Shown here piece by piece: positions 59,049 through 64,000 of a stretch of DNA of 64,000 bases (the stretch's first letter is position 1; the number at the start of each line of letters is the position of its first letter). This stretch comes from Combretum micranthum (Eukaryota > Streptophyta > Magnoliopsida > Myrtales > Combretaceae), in assembly GCA_024138025.1 (NCBI GenBank), contig JAMXBD010001244.1, positions 124,001 through 188,000 on the forward strand. Reading direction: 5' to 3'. Position numbers and translations under genes: made by a program. The notes under the pieces were generated by a model. That model searched no databases. It was given only the letters and a program-made list of their open reading frames with translations, and was not told the origin of the DNA.

Positions 59049-59746
59049 TGTAATATACAAATAAATAAATCATAGTGAAGGGTAGTAATGTAATAATATT
59101 GTTCTTTAAGAGGGTGATTTTGTCTTTTGATAGTTGATATTGAACCCAAGAAAGTTGTTCATGAAGAACATGAAGGGAAAGAATTAGGCCGGCTATAAGC
59201 CGCCAGCTTTGGTATACAAGGTCGTTAACTTTTATTGGAGCACCGTCGGCCTTATGTCAGCTTTGGAATTTCAGAGAGTTTGCAAGAAATTTGTGAAGGA
59301 TGGTCGTGTATAACAAACAGCGGATTAAAGGTCGCCGGCGTATGTATTCAAAGCCGCCAAAGTAGCATGGAAAGCTGTTGGCCTTCCACTGGCTTAAAAT
59401 GCAAAATCTTGCTTCTTCAAATCTAAGTCGCCCCTAAGCCACCAGCTCATGTCCAAGCTATATTCCTATGAAAAATAACATCCTTTCTTTTGGTGTTAGG
59501 GTTTCTCAACCTTTATATAAGTCTCCTAGGTCTTTAGTTCTTCCCACATCTCTTCTTAAGGCAATTCTAGGTAAGAATATCCTTTCAAATCTCTTTTGGG
59601 TAAAATTTTAGTAGATCTTGTTTTTTAAATGTTGTTTTCAGTTGGTTTTGTGAGGAATCAAGTGCTTAGAGAAAACCCTTGGTGTTATGGAGTTGTGATT
59701 TCTTGGTGATTGATAAAAACTGAAAATCTCATATTCTTAGGTAAGT
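59049..59746 (+). repeat. 3' LTR of the Tekay-like element, first part
   Basis: It matches 52378-53055 of the 5' LTR closely; visible differences are mainly transitions plus one 22-bp unit. It is interrupted after TAAGT (59742-59746) by LX copy 6. TATA box TATATAA at 59514-59520. Confidence 0.9.
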
Positions 59747-59779
59747 TGTCACGCCCCATCGGGTACTCTAAACGTGACA
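59747..59779 (-). other. Terminal hairpin of LX copy 6
   Basis: TGTCACG (59747-59753) and CGTGACA (59773-59779) form perfect 7-bp arms around a 19-nt spacer. Confidence 0.75.
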
Positions 59780-62754
59780 GCCCGCCGTACGCAATATTAA
59801 AACTTAAGAGTGACTACCTCAATCACTCAAAAGCTTCCATATCGGTAAGGCGTATGTTCACATCAAAGAGAAACCGGTGAAGTAATGCATTTTAAGAGAT
59901 TGGCAGCGGAACATGCAAAATAACACTTAATATAATTTATAGAAGCATAATGTCTTACAACTTCTAAGGGGCATTCCCCCGATAAATATATAACAACATG
60001 GTTCTACCGAATATAACTTAACTAAAGTTAGAAGATTTTAGAAGAAATCTACTCTATAACTTCAAAATAGAATTCCTCCAAAAGCTTCTCAAAATAAGGA
60101 TTATACCGGGGAATCAAGGTGGTCTCGGGTGCAAAAGGTAATCCTGCAAAGTCAAAAGTCTATAGGAGTATAAGCATGACTAGCTTAATGAGATATTCCT
60201 TATGCGAAAGTACTCAAACAAGCAATCAACCAATTTTATTAATTCAAGCATATGAAATACAACAACCATATGATCAAACATTACATACGACTATCCGGTT
60301 TCGTATGTATGATGGATTTACCCCTCCATCGGTGGTTAGGGAATGCTTTGAACTGGGCCCCGAACGACCTCCTTAAAGTTTGCGCGCGTCTTAGGGTTCC
60401 AACGAACCATACTACTAGTTCCCAGGCTTTCCATACCCAAAGCGATCGATCCAGCTCGGCTACACCTTGAGGCTGTATTCCCCGAACGTCCTAACCCTCA
60501 AGATGTAGCTAGGTAGCTTACCTTTCCGGTCCGACGCTGAAGAGTAATAACAAAACTTCGAAATGATATTCTAAATGATATGCATGAGCAATTTATTATA
60601 TGGGGATCTCATTATGACATTAAATCATTTAAAGCGATCAAACAATATTTGCACACATAACAATACATACATAGAAACATTTATATCAATCACAAATTGG
60701 GTTCCGATATACTTATTGTTCATTAATTGCACACAATGATTCACATACATAATTCCCATGATATCCCACATGCATATCATTTTATCTTTTCCTAACATCT
60801 AGTGCTCTATTCTACAAGCACATGCGCGAATACATAAGCATAAGGGAAACTCACTCGTCCATAGCTTTCTTCTAGGAGTCGAAGTAATCCTCGGGAAGGG
60901 AAGATCTTTGCCTTCGACACCTAAACCAAAAGAGATTCGACATGAGTATTTCATCCAATATCTAGGCAACTCTATAATTTTATATTATTAAATTCGTCGA
61001 AATTCGTATGAATGGAAATTCCAATTTAAAATGGCCATAACTTGCTCATTTTAACTCGGAATTTCACATATTATATATCGATTTCTACCTACTCGAAAAG
61101 ATCTATCTATTTCTAAGGTTATTTTTATCAAAAGAGGTTATTTGGTCTCGGAATAGTAATGGACAGAATTGATACGAATTTTCCAATTTTTAAAACTAGA
61201 GTTTTCAAATTTTTTCATTCAAAAACTTTTGTATAAAAATATAGGTATATTTGTATGGTTGAAAAAAAAAAACCTTTGAATAGATTCAAATTACATGCAT
61301 GAATTTAGTGGTATTGTCTCAACAATGATTTTGTAAAAACAATGTGTCTTTGAAAGGGAAATAAGCTTAAGACTTGAAAAGAAAATTAGTTTTGCTTTGA
61401 AAAAAATTCTTAAATTATCATGAGTGAGTGTTTCTTTCTTTAACTCCACTCCTTAGTTACTTGTGAATAATTAAATTTCAAAAAGTAATTTTAATCTTTT
61501 AAGATTCCTATAAATTTATTCTAGCGGTTTGAAAAACATAATATTTTCTAAATATTTCACGGTTATATGTTCTAAAATCTTTCTAAAGTTAGATCCACTT
61601 TAAAAAGGATGGCATTATTAGTTTTATAAGTTCTTTATTATAATTATTTTTATTTCCTAAGGAAGGCTTTGTTTTTAGAAAGGTTATCTGATAATTTTGA
61701 AAAATAGACTAGACTTTAGTATTGTAAAGTTTTGGTAGAAAACTTGGATAAATGCATTTAAGAAAACTTTTGGTTAATTAAGGAATTAAGTTTAAAGAAA
61801 CTTTCTTATTAGTTTTAAAAGAGAGTTTGTGATAACTTTTCTTTATGTATTTCTTGGTGAAATCACATATTATTACTAAAACTAGAACTAAACTTATCTA
61901 ACCTTAGAAAAATATTTGTTAAGATAAAACTTCAAGTCTTTAAGGAAAAATAATTTCTTATATGTGACAAAATTTATTTTTAAAGAGAGTTCTTATTCTT
62001 ATTTTATTTTATTTTTTATTACTTAAGAAAACTCATTTTCATTATGGTTGAGACAATATCAACATATTCATGCAGGAATGAGAATATGTAACTTTATGGA
62101 AAAGGAAATAAAACAATATAACAGATAAAATAAGAGCATAAAAGTAAAGTCAAGTATTGGGAACCTTAGCTTCATTAAGGTATCCGGGACTAAGAATAGA
62201 CTAGTCCTCAAAAGAAAAGAAAAACAAAGAGAAAATTGTTTTGACTTGATATAGACAAGTCTAAGACTAGAAAGACTAGTCTTAATATTGGCATAAAGCA
62301 AGTAAATAAATAAATTGCAAGACTTGAAAATAAAAAATAACAAATGAGCTTATATGCTCTAAATAATTATATATACATAATATACATAATACTTATATAA
62401 GTTAGGTTAGAAACAATAATAACAATATCAACATAATAGTAACATAAAGAAAATAAGAACATGAACAAAAACAAAACATGAATAAATTGTTGCTTCTTTA
62501 ACTCAATGAGTCTAAGAAACATACTCTAAACTCATGTTAAGTTATATGAACATGATGAGTATATAAAAGAAACTTTTACCTAAGGTTTGTGTGTTGGTTG
62601 AAAAAGAAAAGAAATGGGTTGTAGTATTATGTGGGAATGGGTTTTCTAAGGAAAAGAGGGAACTTGAGAGAGATGTTGGGAGAGAGATTTTATGGAGTGA
62701 TTTTGGTATTTTAGTATGAATTTTGTTGTGTGAAAGAATGGAAGAGGAAATGGG

Positions 62755-62762
62755 TATTTATA
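62755..62762 (-). promoter_or_regulatory. TATA box of LX copy 6
   Basis: TATAAATA on the minus strand, followed in the sense direction by a CT-rich leader and TTAG|GTAAAAG near 62580. Confidence 0.6.
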
Positions 62763-63483
62763 GATTTTTGGAGTGGAAATTAGATGTAATTAAATAAAAT
62801 GGAAAAGAAAATAAAATGAGATGGTGGAAGAGAGAGGGGGCGCCGGTTCTACTTGTATGGGGGGAAGGAATTGATTTTTTTTTTTTTTGTTTTGTATTAA
62901 AAGAAGTAATATGTAAAGTGTGATGTGATTAAAGTTGTATGGGGAAAGTAAATTGTAAGGTATAGGTATGGTAGAGTGTAAAAATAGAGTGTAAGAATAG
63001 AGTGTAAGAAAAAATAGAGATAGGTGAATAGTAATAAATAGTAGAAAAGTACTATAAATAGTAGACTAGACAATTAAAATATCGGTAGTAAAGAAAATAC
63101 ACGTAAAAGGCCTATATCTGTTATTTTTTGTTACCGAAAAATTCTAAAACTGATATTTTTGAAAACCTTATATTTTTACGAATCTATTTGTGTTGTCGGT
63201 ATATTTTTGCTATCGGTGCTCTGGGGCACGATTTTCGAAAATTGATCCCGATCGGATCCGAATGACACTAGAAAATTATCAATCTGATATTTTTTGGCTT
63301 TCCTATATAATTACGAACCATAATCCACAATTATCTCAATTTCGTTTTCTAGGGCTAAAGAATACGAGATTGCCAGATCTAAATTCACTAGACTAATCAT
63401 ACAACTAGGTTAATTTTAGGGTTTCGTTTTAACTTCCTGTTCTTAGGGTTTGCTTATATTATCGAAAAATCTAGGGGCTTACA

Positions 63484-64000
63484 TAAGTTATGAATCTATT
63501 TCATCTTTGAGGAATCATAGAAATAATCTTTTTCTGAATTATGATGTATGTTATGTTATGAAGGGATTTCTAGGGTTTTGGTGAACTTTGGAGAAATTCT
63601 TATCTATCGAAGTTTCCGGTTAACATACCTACTGCAAAGGTTGGTGTACAAACCTAGAACTTAGTTCTTGCTAGATTAGGGTTTGGTTTATCTTGAGCTT
63701 TGATTTTGAATATAGTTATGTTGAGATGGTTTTGTTTATTTGATCAGGGTTCTATTGATATTAGGGTTTTGTGAAAAAGCTGATTCAGGTACAACCTTAC
63801 CATGCTTGTTCTTTGTGATTGTAGGATTAGAATGATAAATTGACCTAATTCTATCGAATATATAATTGAATGTGTATTATTTGTGTTTGGCTTTGGTTAG
63901 TAAAGATTACGTAAAGTGTGATGCTAACGAAACGCCCTAATGATCCTTGAGTGTCATTGTCCCTAATAGAGTTACATTTGGAGATGATTTCGGTAGTTTA
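63484..64000 (+). repeat. 3' LTR of the Tekay-like element, second part
   Basis: It begins with the duplicated TAAGT and continues the LTR as TATGAATCTATTTCATC, matching 53055-53571 of the 5' LTR. About 700 bp of LTR should lie beyond the window, followed by the CAATA target duplication. Confidence 0.9.

Larger units (their letters stand above)
59747..63483 (-). mobile_element. LX solo LTR, copy 6
   Basis: A 3737-bp LX LTR on the minus strand starting TGTAAGCCCC (63483 downward) and ending GGGGCGTGACA (59747), with a perfect TAAGT duplication (59742-59746, 63484-63488). It sits inside the 3' LTR of the Tekay-like element; the sequence on both sides continues the 5' LTR without loss, an ideal empty-site comparison. 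TATA box TATAAATA (minus, 62755-62762), conserved block TGGCCATAACTTGCTCATTT near 61031-61050, perfect terminal hairpin 59747-59779. No coding sequence; the overlapping frames at 60119-60470 show no family match. Confidence 0.95.
52378..64000 (+). mobile_element. Tekay-like Ty3/gypsy chromovirus, nearly complete
   Basis: A plus-strand element: 5' LTR 52378-54269, PBS 54277-54289, gag 54478-55640, protease, RT, RNase H, integrase with chromodomain to about 58975, PPT 59036-59048, 3' LTR from 59049, interrupted by LX copy 6 (59747-63483) and running off the window. The RNase H and integrase wording and the divergent C-terminal chromodomain (KPLKIIDTKEK...VKVQW) point to the Tekay/Del clade. About a dozen stops and at least four frame changes make it inactive. 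Confidence 0.9.

Noticed and set aside
60119..60470. Two overlapping plus-strand frames
   Set aside because: They are antisense within LX copy 6; the equivalent segments of copies 2, 4 and 5 are closed.
3105..63483. LX oriented with TGTCACGCCCC as its start
   Set aside because: The TATA box, the CT-rich leader and comparison with the Tekay-like LTR (whose 3' end is GGGCGTTAC before the PBS) show that GGGGCGTGACA is the 3' end.
1..64000. tRNA, rRNA or organelle-derived inserts
   Set aside because: No cloverleaf-like gene, rRNA core or plastid/mitochondrial gene fragment was recognised; the tRNA-like strings are primer binding sites.

Overview
The window is AT-rich, repeat-dense, heterochromatin-like DNA from a flowering plant, probably a eudicot. 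I recognise no intact host gene. Almost everything that can be explained is decayed Ty3/gypsy LTR retrotransposon DNA in nested layers. The lineage evidence is the protein remnants: Athila-type integrase, Tat-type gag/RT, Reina-like and Tekay-like chromoviral pol with chromodomain ends, and plant-type primer binding sites. Every reading frame is broken by stops or frameshifts.

Layout. 1-11275: a minus-strand Athila-like element (LTR pieces 2493-3104 and 7439-7773, pol remnants 7786-11275) split by long solo LTRs of a family called LX here (copy 1, 1-2492; copy 2, 3105-7438). 11276-19353: a plus-strand Tat-like element (gag, protease, RT) whose gag is split by LX copy 3 (11803-17180); that copy itself carries an Athila-like solo LTR (12200-13951). 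19354-28275: element E(a), minus strand, apparently non-autonomous, containing LX copy 4 (22015-25535). 28276-29737: PPT side and LTR of an E-like element in the opposite orientation. About 30084-33700: a weaker long LTR (Y). 33950-36195: AT-rich and mostly unassigned DNA. 36480-40320: a Reina-like chromovirus on the minus strand. 41228-52377: element E(b), minus strand, containing LX copy 5 (42713-46272) and a solo LTR of the Tekay-like family (48803-50685). 52378-64000: a Tekay-like chromovirus on the plus strand (5' LTR, PBS, gag-pol, chromodomain, PPT, 3' LTR), inserted into the 5' LTR of E(b); its own 3' LTR is split by LX copy 6 (59747-63483).

Relative order follows from the nesting. 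The Athila, Tat and E elements are oldest, the Tekay-like element landed in E(b), and LX landed in all of them. The six LX insertions are all LTR-only. Four of the five with both ends in view have visible 5-bp target duplications around a single LTR, and copy 2 has one around an LTR and a quarter.

The most interesting items are: family E, a pol-less LTR element with a conserved zinc-knuckle ORF in two copies; short GC-rich or near-palindromic motifs (CCGGC-type and TACACGGGTCATGTA-type) clustered in LTRs of otherwise unrelated families; a hairpin at the 3' end of the LX and Tekay-like LTRs; and a perfect hairpin just upstream of the polypurine tract in the Athila-like and E elements. All calls come from reading the sequence; no database search was possible.
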